From the NCBI GenBank assembly GCA_011316305.1, contig SAUG01000044.1, forward strand, positions 124,001-188,000: a stretch of DNA of 64,000 nucleotides, in the 5' to 3' direction. The position numbers and the translations under genes are program-made. The stretch is from Rusavskia elegans (lineage: Eukaryota; Ascomycota; Lecanoromycetes; Teloschistales; Teloschistaceae). Positions 47,172 through 59,211 of this stretch are shown piece after piece (the stretch's first letter is position 1; every line of letters begins with the position of its first letter). The notes under the pieces were generated by a model. The model was not told the DNA's origin, made no database searches, and saw only the letters and a program-made list of their open reading frames with translations.

Positions 47172-47693
47172 ATGAGGGGCCATAACGTGTGTGGGACCTC
47201 AAAAAGAGCTGTCAACGTCCATGGGATCTGTGCCGGAGATGAGGGATCTGACGTTTTCTTTGGTAATACTGCGAGAAGGATTGGGGTAACGCCTTGGCAC
47301 CTTCCCTATAGGGAAGGTGCAATCTGCATACACTTACTATGCCAACGCCACTAGGAGTAAAAGGATTTCTGAATTAAAACCGCCCAATTCGGTTTAGACC
47401 GTTATTTATACCACCTCGCGCCAGCGCAGATTTACCGTGCCACAGTTGTAGTGCAGGTTCGAGAAGCCACTGGAAGGGAAGCCCTGTGCGATGTGACTGT
47501 ACTCGACACCTATCGGGCTCTCCTAACAGCACCTCCGCAGTCAGCTGCCAACCCAAATTTGTCATGGACTTCTAAGTCTGGGAGTTCTTGTTCTTTTGAG
47601 TTGGGACTCGCAATGGCACCTAAACTGAGTTGTACAGGCAAAGGTAGGAAGAATATATGGATACAGATACAGTCTCCCGTAGATGCAATTTAG
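47172..47693 (+). CDS. hypothetical protein, ~146 aa, probable two exons
   Basis: The frame from the ATG at 47,172 (MRGHNVCGTSKRAVNVHG) stays open to 47,354. Three stops then fall within 21 nt, after which the same strand is open and strongly protein-like to 47,693 (DRYLYHLAPAQIYRATVVVQ; GREALCDVTVLDTYRALL). An intron 47,317-47,397 (81 nt, donor GTGCAA, acceptor GGTTTAG) restores one phase-consistent frame of 147 codons including the stop. The donor is non-consensus. A further upstream exon within the plus frame at 46,859-47,185 (Ser/Pro-rich) is possible. The stop codon overlaps that of the convergent gene at 47,690 by a few bases. Function unknown; the minus strand here is also open (47,374-47,565), so strand is likely but not certain. 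Confidence 0.35.
47297..47320. repeat. 24-bp perfect palindrome
   Basis: Half-site GCACCTTCCCTA followed immediately by its exact reverse complement, with no spacer. It spans the proposed splice donor at 47,317. It could form a cruciform or RNA hairpin, or be a dimeric protein-binding site. Confidence 0.7.
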
Positions 47694-48723
47694 GGTACAT
47701 TGTGACTATCAGCCTCTGCTTCACCCACGGCCAAGTCAACTTTCTCAAATCCCTCCACCAAGTTGTTCGACTTTGCCTTGGGTTCTCCTTCCTCCAGCTC
47801 CTCTTCCTTCAATTCATTCATCTTAGCTGCTTTCTTGTCAAACGTCTTGTGCTCAGATGGTACATCGAAGTCGCTTCCAGAAGACGGGTTGATCATGTCC
47901 GTGAAACTTGTCGACTCATAGGCGTCCTCTCCTCCTTCCATCGAGAGATAGAGTTCCACTGTATGGACTTGAACGGCGAGGTTGCTCAGGATCGCCTTTT
48001 TGCCGTCGAAGGGAATATCTTCGCCCAGCGTGAGAACCAATTGGAAGATTTTCCGCTGCAGGCTCTTGTTGTCATGAGGATTATCCATGTAACTCATTTT
48101 GGGGTAGCGATCCTCGGCGACGCATTGTGAGAGTATCAGCTTGAGTCTTTGCTTCTCTTTCATCATCAAGGGCAGCATCGCCCGCTGTTCTGGTGTCGAA
48201 GTGATAGCCGCCAGCTGAGCAATAGGGACAAAGTTATACATGGTGTGATACAGCACACCAGGGGAGTAGTAGCCATAGAGAACGAGACCGTACCGAGACC
48301 AGGCGCTGTCCGCAGAGACCCAGTACATGTTATGGGAAGAAAGCTCCGAGAGTTCCACATGATCGTCCAAAAGTACATTGTTACCGGATCCATAACGCAT
48401 CCATGCTGATCCTAAGCCTGGTAGCTCGAGTAGGAGTCCTGGTATGGTAGGAGGAGGAGGAGGAGGAGGAGGAGGAGGAGGAGGAGGAGGAGGACCGCTC
48501 AACGGTGTTTGGTGGCGAGTTGGAGCCAACTGCATGTTGATGTTCCCTAGTTACGAGTCAGCGGGATCTCTTCCTCGCGGCGAGCGGTTATGTTGAACAG
48601 ACCGATGCTGCCAGCAACAATGGCTCCGTGGTGTCTGGCTAGTAATGCTTGAGTTTGGCCAGCATCGAGAACGGGTGGTGGCCCATCATCAGCAAACGGC
48701 AATGGTACAACATTTGTGGCCAT
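47690..48723 (-). CDS. hypothetical protein, 305 aa, two exons with microsatellite intron
   Basis: Exon 1, 48,723-48,555, starts with ATG (MATNVVPLPFADDGPPPVLD). A 116-nt intron 48,439-48,554 has donor GTAACT and acceptor ACCATACCAG, and its 3' part is a (CCT)n tract. Exon 2, 48,438-47,690, continues LLLELPGLGSAWMRYGSGNN... The total of 918 nt is an exact codon multiple. Without splicing there are two adjoining frames, the second starting with a 15-proline run translated from the microsatellite. The product has a globular-looking middle (YGYYSPGVLYHTMYNFVPIA; QRKIFQLVLTLGEDIPFDGK) and an acidic, low-complexity C-terminus (MNELKEEELEEGEPKAKSNN). No signal peptide or membrane helix. This is the most convincing gene of the island; no family recognised. 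Confidence 0.62.
48449..48494. repeat. (GGA)n / (CCT)n microsatellite, about 15 units
   Basis: Uninterrupted trinucleotide repeat. On the transcribed (minus) strand it is pyrimidine-rich and lies just upstream of the proposed acceptor at 48,439. If the intron is not spliced it encodes polyproline. Confidence 0.9.
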
Positions 48724-49930
48724 ACTAATGGTAAGTCTGCGAGTGCTCAATGGTAGGGTTGCCTAAATAATCAAAGGAATCTTGCGGGGACCAGCTTCCT
48801 TAAATTATTGCAGCAGACACATCGCGCAGGGAAGGCTGGGAGAACTGCGGACGTGATGGCAAAGAACGCGTGCCAGAGCCTGTCAGCATGCAGTGTGCTA
48901 GTATCGCTCATTAGCGTAGTGGAGCACTTGTCGGAGACAGGGTGAGTCTGGCTGATTGGTGCTGATAATTGGATTGGTCGAGGGGCAAGCCCTCGTCGAC
49001 GCCTCTTCGGGCTGTGGTGGTTGGACGGGAGATATTGTGGAGCCGGTGAGAGAGATCATCATATCTCTCCGAGCCAGACAAAGTGTGGAAAGAAGAAACT
49101 GGCTTCGGTCACACGAGCAGTCGGAGATCGGCGATGGATCAATCCAGCGAAGTGGGTAGAGAAAGGATTTCAAGTGGATACCAACATCGGCCTGGAAGGT
49201 GTCTCCAACTCGCTAGCCTGATGTACGGCTGACCTCGCACACAACGACAGCCTTGTCCAATCGATGCATGTTTAGGTACGAGTCACCAATCCAAATAGGT
49301 GCCTTGTGGGCGGACGCGCAACGAGTGACTCCATCGCGGGCATATGCTTGAGTCTTACTTCTCCCCAGCCCGACGTGTTTTGTCCTATCAAGCCCTCAAT
49401 AATCTCTTGAGCCGTGTCTTCGCCCAGATACCTAGTTCTCCTACACACGCGTACATGGCATTCACCAGAGCACCGCCAACTGGCACCGGAACAGCCAAAA
49501 CCTTGGCGTGTGAAGCGATTCGCCTTCCTTCTTAGAGGTCGAATCATTTCCATCCTTCCTCGTGGATGTTGTTTGGGTAACGTAGTCGGATGAGCCCCTT
49601 AATAGACCAATGAAATGCCACCTGCGTCAATGCTTGTTACTTGACCTACTTGGCTTACCAAATTCTCCGAAGTCCAAAACAAATCAGCCTCGGGTAGACG
49701 ATGCATCCCCGACCACCTTCTATTCTGGGATTCTAGTCCTGCCTGCCATCTGTCAACTGAAAAACAGCTGCAGGAGCCACTCGCTCTCAAGCGACTGTGA
49801 AGTACGATAGCTCAGTCCTCCGCAACAGCCCGATCACTTACCATCTAAGACGCTCTGTACTTACTCTAAGACGCTCTATCGGAAATATTAGCTGTGGGAC
49901 GATTGGATGTGGATATATAATCGTATTGAT
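48724..49930. other. island right end: overlapping frames, no gene model resolved
   Basis: Normal-composition DNA with protein-like frames on both strands that I cannot resolve. Plus strand: a segment around 48,956-49,159 (ending SEIGDGSIQRSG) and a shifted one to 49,221 (RRWINPAKWVEKGFQVDTN), plus an ATG frame of 63 codons at 49,344-49,535 (MLESYFSPARRVLSYQ). Minus strand: 49,205-48,898 (ADVGIHLKSFLYPLRWIDPS), an ATG frame of 93 codons at 49,553-49,272, and 49,790-49,599 with a GTAAGC donor near 49,660. One or two spliced genes are likely here. Composition switches to AT-rich at about 49,900-49,940. Confidence 0.35.
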
Positions 49931-52505
49931 TGAGATATACGAGAAGTCAAATCTATAGAGTTAATAAATTATATAAAATATAGCTATTACTAAAATACGT
50001 TAAACTTAATAAAGTAGATACTATATCTAAATAGGTAAATTATTTAGTTTTAGCGACTATTTTAGAGAAATTTAGATAACTTTTTTATAATAATCCCGCT
50101 ATATAAGCTTTTATACTTTTTTAGAGTCGATTATTTATATTTTTTAAGCTTAACTCTGTTTTTTACTACTATATATTATTATAATCTTTATCTTCCTTTT
50201 TAGTTTAACCGGATTTAGATATATTAGCGACGTTTAGAATATTAGAGATAGTAGCGGAAGAATTACTATTATAACGTTCTTTTAGAAGTAGATTCTAGAA
50301 TTCTAGTAAGTTTATAAATTCCTTATAATATTAAGCCGAAAGAGCCTTAATAAAGCTAACTACTAGAATTACTATAGAAGCTATTTATCTAATAGATATA
50401 TTTCTATTATAAATTTTCTAGTATAGCTAGTAATAATATATATTAATAGAGCGGAGCTTTATTACAAACAATAAATTAATATTCTAAAATATTTATATTA
50501 TTTATATATTATCGATTTAGATATACGGCTTATAGCCTAGATTAAATAATATTTTTTTAATAAACCGATTCTACTATAGGAGTTCTTTCCTACTAGCGCT
50601 AGCTACGAGGAGTTCGGCTTTAGTTAAATTTATTATAACTATCTTCTATTTTAATATTTTCTAGTCTATTATTCCGCCGAATAGTTTAAACGCGTAGTTC
50701 TATAAGCTTCGCTATATTACTAGATTATCTGCGAATAAAACGTCCGATAAAGCGATATTTTATATTTAGATCTATTATATATATATCGAAGATAATTAAA
50801 TAGAATCTATAATATCCTAAATATTCTATAGTTTTAATTACTAATTTTAGATAATATTCTAATAGATTTATTAATAATTCTAAAAATTTTAAGGCGGTGT
50901 AACCGATATAAATATAAATAATAATAGCTCCGAAATTAAATAATCCGACTAGTTATTAGTATAGTAGAACTTACTAGAGTTCGACTATATCTATATTTTT
51001 AGTAAATATTTTAAAACTAATAAATAGTAATTTAAAAACTTTATTTAATAAATTAATATTATAATTTTTTATAATTTTATCGATATATAAGTCTTAATAT
51101 AATAATAGCTTAAATGTTTCGTAATCGCGAGTAATACGAATTTCTAAAAAACTAGAATATTTCGCCTAGATATTTTATTTCGTAACGTTTAAAAAGTTTT
51201 ACTTAGAATTCCTTTATAGATTTTATATAGTAATCTTTATAGATAATATAGATATTATCTATAAAGAATAAAAGTATTATATATTTTTAAATAAATAAAT
51301 ATTCGATTTCGGATACTACTATAAATTCTAGATCTACTAGGATATTTAAAAAATAGTAAACTATAGCGCCGGTAACTATTTTAAACTATAAAACGCTTTA
51401 AAAAGTTATAAAAAGATAGACTTCGATTTTTTCTAGCTTAATAGAAGCTTTATATAAGTAAATTCGTTAATATTATAATTAGAAAAGGCGTTAACCGTAT
51501 TATACTATCTTATTTAGAGTCTAAAATACGTAACGATAGCTATAAATATCTAAAAGATACGAATTACTAAAATAGTAATATAGATATTAGTATTAGTATT
51601 CTAGAAGTTACTTCTAATATAAAGGTAAACCTTTAATTTAGTTAGATAATTCTATTTATCGAATTTATATTTAAAAACCTATTTAAAAGGAATTAGCTTT
51701 TTACTATATTAAGCTGTAGTATTAAATACCACTTTCTTCTAAATCTTTTTATTCTATAGCTTCTTTATTTTGATTTAAACGGCTTCTATAAATTTTTCTA
51801 TAAATAGATACTTTAATATATTATTCTAGAATCGAGGTTCCGGCGATAGTAAATTATAATAATATCGTATTTCTAGCGGAAAAAGCTAATAGTCTAGTAT
51901 TAAAGTACTATCTTCGTATATTATACGAGCTAAAAGGTAAGCGGCGAATACTATAAAGAATTTTATAGGAATTCCGCTAGCGGTTTATTAAAAGAAAATT
52001 ATATAGATTTTATTCTATTCTAATTTCTTTATAGTCTTTTTAGTAGCTATTTCTTCGGCTTTACTTATTTTATCTATCTTTTTTCGGCGGCGTATAACGT
52101 TTAAAGGAATAATATTATTTTTAGTATATTATAGCTTATTAGGACTATAAGTTCTCTTTAACTCTAAAAGTATAGAAGTAGACGGAAGAGAATTTTTATT
52201 ATTTTTAAAGATTCTAGGTATATTTTTATCGAATATAAATCTGCTATTAAGGAATTATATACCTATTTAAACGAATTCGTCTAGCTACTCTATTATCTTT
52301 ATAAGAGGAATACCTTCTTTAATAGAATTATAGTATAATTTATTATCGGAATCTCTACTATTATTGCTATTTTATAGCGGCGTCCTATCCCCTAAAATAG
52401 GCGGTAATAGAAGAAGCTGGTTTTCCTTACCTTTTCTTTTATTATCGGGTATTAGAAGTAAGGATTCCTTTCTAGATACGTTCGGATTTATCTAAATCTA
52501 TTTAA
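49931..52505 (-). mobile_element. Copia-type fragment of a second family (Copia-B)
   Basis: Minus-strand relic containing most of a Ty1/Copia reverse transcriptase at about 51,700-51,230. Read through stops it gives LIPFK-VFKYKFDK--YLTK (the PLKWVFKYKFDEDG block), VNAFSNYNINEFTYIKL (the DAVNAFLNADLDE block) and LFFIDNIYII (YVDDI, second Asp changed to Asn). RNase H would lie to the left. The upstream side stops at about 52,505, where it meets the interior of Copia-A2. The left end merges with the gene island near 49,930; no LTR recognised. Confidence 0.7.
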
Positions 52506-55500
52506 AATATCCGGTTAGATAAAAATATACGCGTATATTAGGCTTCCGATCCTCTTTTAGTACTATTTAGAATTAGTATATTTATCGTCCGGTTTTATAG
52601 AGCGGAAACTACTATAGCTATTAATAGAAAGTTTAGTTAACTTATATCTATTATATTCTATCTCTATATATTCTAAAACTATTTTAAGATATTAAATCTA
52701 GTCTATTCTAATCGTCCTTTTAGATCTATTCCTTATAATCTTTATACTAAAGATCTTTTCTATCTCTTCTAGATCTTTAATTTTAAAGATAATTTTAAAG
52801 GACGATTTAAACCAGTTAATCTATATTACTAAATTAGTAGTAATATAAATATTATTAACGTAGACTAGTAGAAAGATTTCCTTTTTATTATAAACGGGAA
52901 ATAAAGGTCGGCGGCGTACTATCTATATCCTATTTCTAGTAGAGTTTTAATAAATTATTTATATCAGTCTTTTATAGCTTATTTTAATTTATATAGGCTA
53001 CGGAGTATTTATAGTATCTTTTCTAAAAAAATAATCGACTCCGTCTAGCGCTTTTATAAAGATTTTTTCTTTAAATATAGATTTAGTAAAGGCGTTATTA
53101 ATATCTATTTAGTAGTATTCTATATCTTTTATAATAATCAGAGTAAAAATTAGACGTAGAGAATCGAATTTAACTATTAGCGCGAACGTCTGCTCGAAAT
53201 CGATATTTTAGACCTATAAAAAGCCTCGCGTAACTAGTCTAGCTTTAAATTTTTAAGGGAGCTATCTAAATATAGTTTAACCTTAAATACCTATTTATTT
53301 ATAACGATATTAGCTCCTTTTAAAAAGAAGACAAGCTTCTATATACCGTTTAATATAAGCGTAATAATTTCTATAGTAATTATCTTCTTCTATTCATTAC
53401 TCTAGATAGAGTTATTAATAGTTTACTTATATATTAGCGGCGTCGGAATAGTATTCGGCTAATTCTATATATCGGAATAGACTATTATCTATATAATTTC
53501 CTTATTATCTCTATCTTTTATATCTATAACGGCTATAAGCGCTAGAACGAGCGCTATATTAGTCTTAGAAATTTTATCCCGATAAAAGTTTTCATTATTA
53601 TTATCGGTATTAGATTCTTTTTCCTACTTCGATATCGCTATATATATAAACATATATAATACTAATATAACCGGAGTAGTAGATTCTAGAAATAGATATT
53701 AGGTTTAAAGAACTTTAGACTAAATATTAGTATTTTTAAGCTAAACGGGCGGCTAGATTTCGGTTTAAGCGTCGGCTAGTATAATAGAGGCGTCGACTAA
53801 TATAGTAATAGGTATTTTCGGAAATTATCCGCGAGGTTTTCTTTTAGGAAGTTTATTATATATCTAGGTATTAAAATTAAATTCGATACTTCCTCCTTTT
53901 ATATCTTCGATAAATTTAATAGTATAAGCTTTAATTACCGACTTTATATCGGGAGTTTAAATGCGGTACTAAAAATTAGTTTCGTTATTATAGCCGAAGA
54001 AAATATATATTTTACTTCGATCTATAAACTTATTTTTTCTACTATCTATTAGTAGTAATTTTAATAGTATAAATAAATAGTACTTATAATTCTAGACTCT
54101 AAAATAATCGATTAAAGGTCTAATTCTATCGAAGGTTTCGTATAGCGAAACTAGCTGTCTATTAATTTTAGATCTATTCTCGATTCGATTCCTTATATAC
54201 GCGTCCGATTTTACTATTTTAGACTAGAACTCTATTAGTAGATTAGATTTATTTAGTATAGCTCGAATATTATTTTCTATAGTACGAATATATTATTCTA
54301 TAACGCCGTTATAATTAGAGTAATATAGCTCGGTAGTTTAGTATAAAATACTAGTAGAGATATACTATTTCCTAATCTATTTTAAAAGTTCTTGAATATT
54401 ATCTAAACGAATAGTTTTAAACCTTATATTAGCTTTAAACTCGATAACTTTCTTCTAGTAAATTAGGACCGTATAGCAGTTATCTTTGGTTTTTATTAGC
54501 AGAGCCTAATTAAAGTATAAATAGTTATCGATAATTAGGAAGAAATACTCGTAGCCTTTTTATAATAGTAGAAAAAGACTGTAGATATTAATAGAAACTA
54601 GATATAAAATTTTAGGCTTACGATCGCTAATATAGTAGTTCCTACTATCTATTATTTTTATTTTAACGTAGATATCGTAGACTCTACCGAGAACTCGAAC
54701 TATTAGAATTAACTTTACTAGGTTAGTAACCTTATTAGCTCTTATTATTACTACGGGGCTAAAGTAGTTAAGGCGCCTATACTATAGATCGTATTCGTAT
54801 TTTTCAAGCGTCTATTTCTTTAAGGCGCTAGTAAAAAGGTTAGTCTAAATATTAGTCTAAATTGGAGCTTCGGAAGCAGGTAAAGCTAGGTAAATTAGTA
54901 AATATAGGAATTTAATAATTGGAAAAGTAGTTTCTTCGAAACCTTTTATAATTACTAAAACTATATAGATTCCCCTACGCTCTTTAGCTTTAATAACTTA
55001 CTTACTTTATTTATCGTTTATCTAAAGGTAATCTTTATTATAATAACCGATAAAATCTTTTTAATATAACTTTCTTTTAGATAGAAGATTAATTCCGAGT
55101 AACGGAATATAAAGAATATCGACAAGTAACGTTTTATTACTATCTAGTACTTATAGTATAGTAGTTCTATATTAATCTATATATAATCTCCTTTTTCTAA
55201 TTTTAAGAACTCGCCGTTTAATAGGAATTATAGGCAGTCTAAAAAGTTAGAGTTAGTTAGTTATATAGAATAAAGCGCCGGAATCTATAGTCTAGAATAT
55301 AATAAAAAGCGAAAGCTTACCGGTAAGTTTTTTATTTAGAATAGCCGTTTTATAGCCTATTTTCTCGTCTTTATTATCTTCGGAGGAAGAAGATTCTAAA
55401 AACTTCTCGTTAGATAAACTTCCGATATTATAAACCCGGTAACCTGTCTTTTTAAAAAACTTACCTTTTTCTTTATATTTACTCTTGCTCTTAATAGCTT

Positions 55501-57403
55501 TCTCTTTTAACTTCGATATGGATTTAGCGGTTAGCTTTAAATTATTATTAGAACTCTTTCCTTTCGGGGTAATTACGTATTATATAGCTAGAAATATTAT
55601 ATAGGAAATATCTTTTTTCGTCTAATAATAAATCCCTTTTATATAACCTCGATTTACTTTCGCGGAAGCTAGGCCTCGAGCTCTATATAAATAGTCGGCC
55701 GGATCTATTTTTCGCCTAGTTAGTAGATTTATCGGCCTATAAAAACGTTTCTTTTTTCTAGAAGACTTTTATAGCGCGGTCGAAATTAGCGTTTTCTTAT
55801 ATATCGATAGTATTAATAATAGTCTAGTATTCTTCCGGGAGCGAATATAGAAGAATCTAGAATCGGTATTCTCTTATAGTTATTAACTTTATTATAGGAT
55901 TATATTCGAGGAGCTTTTACGCTATCGAGGTAATTTTATCTATAGTACTATTAATTAATTTATCGGGACTCTTTTTAAAATTAATATATTAGCTATATAA
56001 TATCCGATTTATAATTTAGAGGTAATTTTTTTACTTCGCTTTTAAAACCTACTATATCGCTCTAGTAGTAGATAACTTTCCGATAGCTTTATAGTCGTCT
56101 ATATCGATATATTATAGAAAGATAATACGAGCTTCTATATCGCTTTTTTATTCTATAAAGCTATCTAGTAAACCGGCGAATAGTTCTTCCGGAGGCGCTA
56201 GTATCGATAATTCTGTTAATACTAGAATTGGGATAGTATACTACTAGATAATACGCTATAGATCTTTCGATTTTATATAAATCTATATAATACGGAACTA
56301 GTTATCTTTATTTCTGCGAGTAAAAGTAGTAATAGGCTGCTATCTGGAATTAGTAAATTCGTCGGCTATAGCGAACGTAGAAATATATTTATAAAGAATT
56401 AAGATATTAGTTAACGGTAAAATAAATAAAAGGGTTATAAAATCCATTAATAAAGAAGTTTTATATCTTATTAACCCGAGTAACCAGATTTCTATAGGTT
56501 TTCGAGTAACTAAGTTCCTATTCCTGCTTTTATATAGGCGTTTCGATATCGCTAGTTTATTCGTCTCGAACTCGTATCTAGCTACCGGGTAGTTTAGTTA
56601 ATACGATAGTACTATTAGTCTAGATCTTTCGATCCTATTTACCGCTTTCTAAATAGACTATTCTATATATTAGTAGCCGCTTTCCTCGGTTCTATCGGGC
56701 GATAGTTTTCTTAACTAGATTATATCGAATCTTTTTCGATATATAGATCCTATTTTTAATTTAAATATACTATTCTGCGTATTAGATACCGTTTTCCTTT
56801 AGGCCGGATTTTTTTTTCGGATACTAATTAGTATTAGATTATCGAAATCTATTCGATTTAGGAATCCTATTTTCGATTTAAGTATACTATTCTATATAGT
56901 AGGTACCGCTTTCTATCTAGACCGGGATCCCCCCGGGGGTTCCTAAACGGCGATAGTATAGCCGGACTATCCCGGTCCTATTCTCGATTTAAATATACTA
57001 TTTAAAGCGCTTAGCTCCTCGATATTAGATTCTAATACCGCTTTTCTATCGAACGGTATATACCAGCCTCTTACGGGCTATAGTAATCTAAAGTCCTATA
57101 TCGGTCTAGGCGGTCTAGGATTTACTATATATATCGGTTATATTAGGAAGTACTGTTACGAACCCGGGTTTATAACCTATTAAAGTAAATACGTATCTTA
57201 ATATAGTAGAGCAAGCTATAGAAGTAACTCTATCTATTTAACTAATTAAAAAATAGATAAAAATTCTATATAGAATTTTTACCCTCTAAACTAAACTAGC
57301 GCGTTAAATCTTCGGTATAGATTATATAATCTATATTACCGCAGCGCGAGCTTTAACGCGAATTTTAGCGCGAGCCTTATCTGAACTGCCGTATATTTTA
57401 ACA
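52506..57403 (-). mobile_element. truncated second copy of the Copia-A family (Copia-A2)
   Basis: Collinear with Copia-A1 from its RT interior (22,628 onward) through integrase and gag to the 5' LTR, and less mutated than A1. Its RT box near 52,840-52,875 reads LLVYVNNIYITTN, with both catalytic aspartates again Asn. The RNase H end and 3' LTR are missing: similarity to A1 starts abruptly at 52,506 next to Copia-B. The primer-binding-site region (57,155-57,177) reads on the minus strand GGTTATAAACCCGGGTTCG, resembling a tRNA 3' end. Confidence 0.82.
57178..57403 (-). repeat. 5' LTR of Copia-A2, internally deleted (226 bp)
   Basis: Starts TATTAAAGTAAATACG and ends TTTTAACA, the same termini as the 340-bp LTRs of Copia-A1. 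About 114 bp is missing from its middle. The gap lies between two 'tatagattat-taatctat' blocks that are repeated in the full LTR, consistent with deletion by recombination or slippage between them. The terminal CA is intact here, which confirms the LTR boundary. Confidence 0.82.
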
Positions 57404-58340
57404 GTATTATAAAATTTTTTTTTTTTTTAATCTTTTCCGATTTTATTTTTTCGAATTTTTACTGTATTTCTATAGATCGGAATTAATTTTTTTATCAAAA
57501 AATATTTTGATATTATTATACGATTAATTATATTTTTTTAATATATTATTTCTAATTAGATTTATACCTACTATATATCATTTTATAATAAATTAAAAAA
57601 CAAAAAAACTAATAATAAAATAAAGTATAATTAAATATACCTCCGGACTATAAAAAAAGTAAATAGTAAAAGGCTTTGGTATAGAAATCCTATATAAATC
57701 TGTATGTAAATATTGTATTATCTATTCTAAAATCTTCTATTTGGTCTATTTAAAATAGGATTTATAGCTATATAGAAATTTAATATACTGTTAATTGTTC
57801 CTCGAGATTTAATACGTCTTTAAAGCGTTTTGATATCGAATGAATCAACGAATTAACTCCTTTGTGCGAATAACGATCCCATCCTTCTACTATAAGATCT
57901 CTCGGGGTCGACGGAAGAGGTAGAGGACGTTAAAGTACTATATCTACAAGAATTAGTGAGATAAATAGCAGAAAAGTAAGGATTTAGATATAAAAACACG
58001 AGGTTCTATCTCTAGATCTCCGCCAAGCGTTTGGCCTCACTGTTTACTTTTTTTGTGGCGATCTAAAATATAATACTGGAATTCGAATCACTGATAACTA
58101 TCCGTTTTATCAGAATTACAAGTAACGTAACCGAATATTAAAATAGGATTTTTTGATACTAAATCTTTCTATATAGAATAACTTTTACGCCAATTAATAT
58201 AATTAGCTACTTTTTACTTCCGTTTAAAAAGTTTAATAAATTCTATAAATATATCCAGATTATATATATATCTGACCAATAAACGTTAAAGAATCAGGCG
58301 TATAAAATATCTTGATCTATTGCGACCGTATAAAGACTAA
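57404..58340. other. AT-rich stretch with a short inverted-partner repeat
   Basis: Poly-T run at about 57,415-57,430, then RIP-degraded DNA. At 58,063-58,142 lies an ~80-bp sequence repeated in inverse orientation at 18,025-18,105 ('gattcgaattccagtattat' when reverse-complemented), with a CTGATAA/TTATCAG stem. The flanking 58,000-58,060 is less mutated ('gccaagcgtttggcctcact'). No gene. Confidence 0.45.
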
Positions 58341-58806
58341 CAGCCCTACGAGGCCGGCGCTAAGCTCTATCTAAATCCAGCGACTGCAATCTTCTACTAT
58401 ATACACGCAATACGCATTTGACGTTATAGGCCAAAAATTATACAAATTAAAAAGTTTATTTAAAATATTCGAATAATATAATAATAATCAGATTCTAACT
58501 AATAGGCGTTATAGAACTAGATATTTAAAAGAAGGTTATTAGTAACGTTCCTGACAGCCCTACTAGAAATACCAAGCCTTATCTAAATACAGTACCCCGA
58601 ATCTATATCTTCCTACGGTACGAACGTAATACGTATCTGACGTTATAGATTAAAATTTATAGAAATTAAAAAGTTTATTTATCGTTTTCTAACGATAAAA
58701 ATTTAATTAGATTCTAATTAATAGGCGTTAAGGAAATTATATATATAAACAAGAATTGTTAGTAACGTTTTGAACAATTTTATAGCCGGCGCCAAATCTT
58801 ACCTAA
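58341..58806. repeat. ~215-bp tandem repeat, just over two units
   Basis: Units start at about 58,341 ('cagccctacgaggccggcgc'), 58,555 ('cagccctactagaaatacc') and 58,775 ('caattttatagccggcgcc', partial). Shared inside each unit are 'gacgttata', 'aaattaaaaagtttattta' and 'ttagtaacgtt'. Units have diverged by both RIP-type and other changes. No coding potential. The partial last unit runs into LTR-2. Confidence 0.7.
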
Positions 58807-59211
58807 TATAACGTCTCTATACTTTAAAGGGCGTTACGTTCGAGCCTAACTATAGCCGTAGGCGTAGTCCGAACTACTAAATAGTAAAAGAGCTCTAGCG
58901 TAGGTTATTATAGCTAAATTTATATAGCTGTAAAAGTATAGTTATAATATTATAAAGTATCTTTATTACGTAGATAATTAAAAAGAAAATAGTAGAAATA
59001 TATTTAATTTTTATATTAATTACTAATAAAAAGAATAATCTATAGGAGTAATAAGCGATATATATATTAAAAATAGTTATAAAAGCCGATAGATGGTCGC
59101 CTACTAAAAGCTTTATTAGAAGGAACGGCTACGGCAGCTTTAGGCGGCTATAGATAATTAGGTTCGTTTATTTAGCTGATTTTCTAGAATACTTTTATAG
59201 AATCGTAGATA
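58807..59211 (-). repeat. LTR-2, minus copy (3' LTR of Gypsy-3)
   Basis: About 405 bp, inverted match to 14,033-14,436 ('gtaggcgtagtccgaactac', 'aagggcgttacgttcgagcc'). It lies immediately left of Gypsy sequence transcribed leftward, which fits a 3' LTR. Confidence 0.65.
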
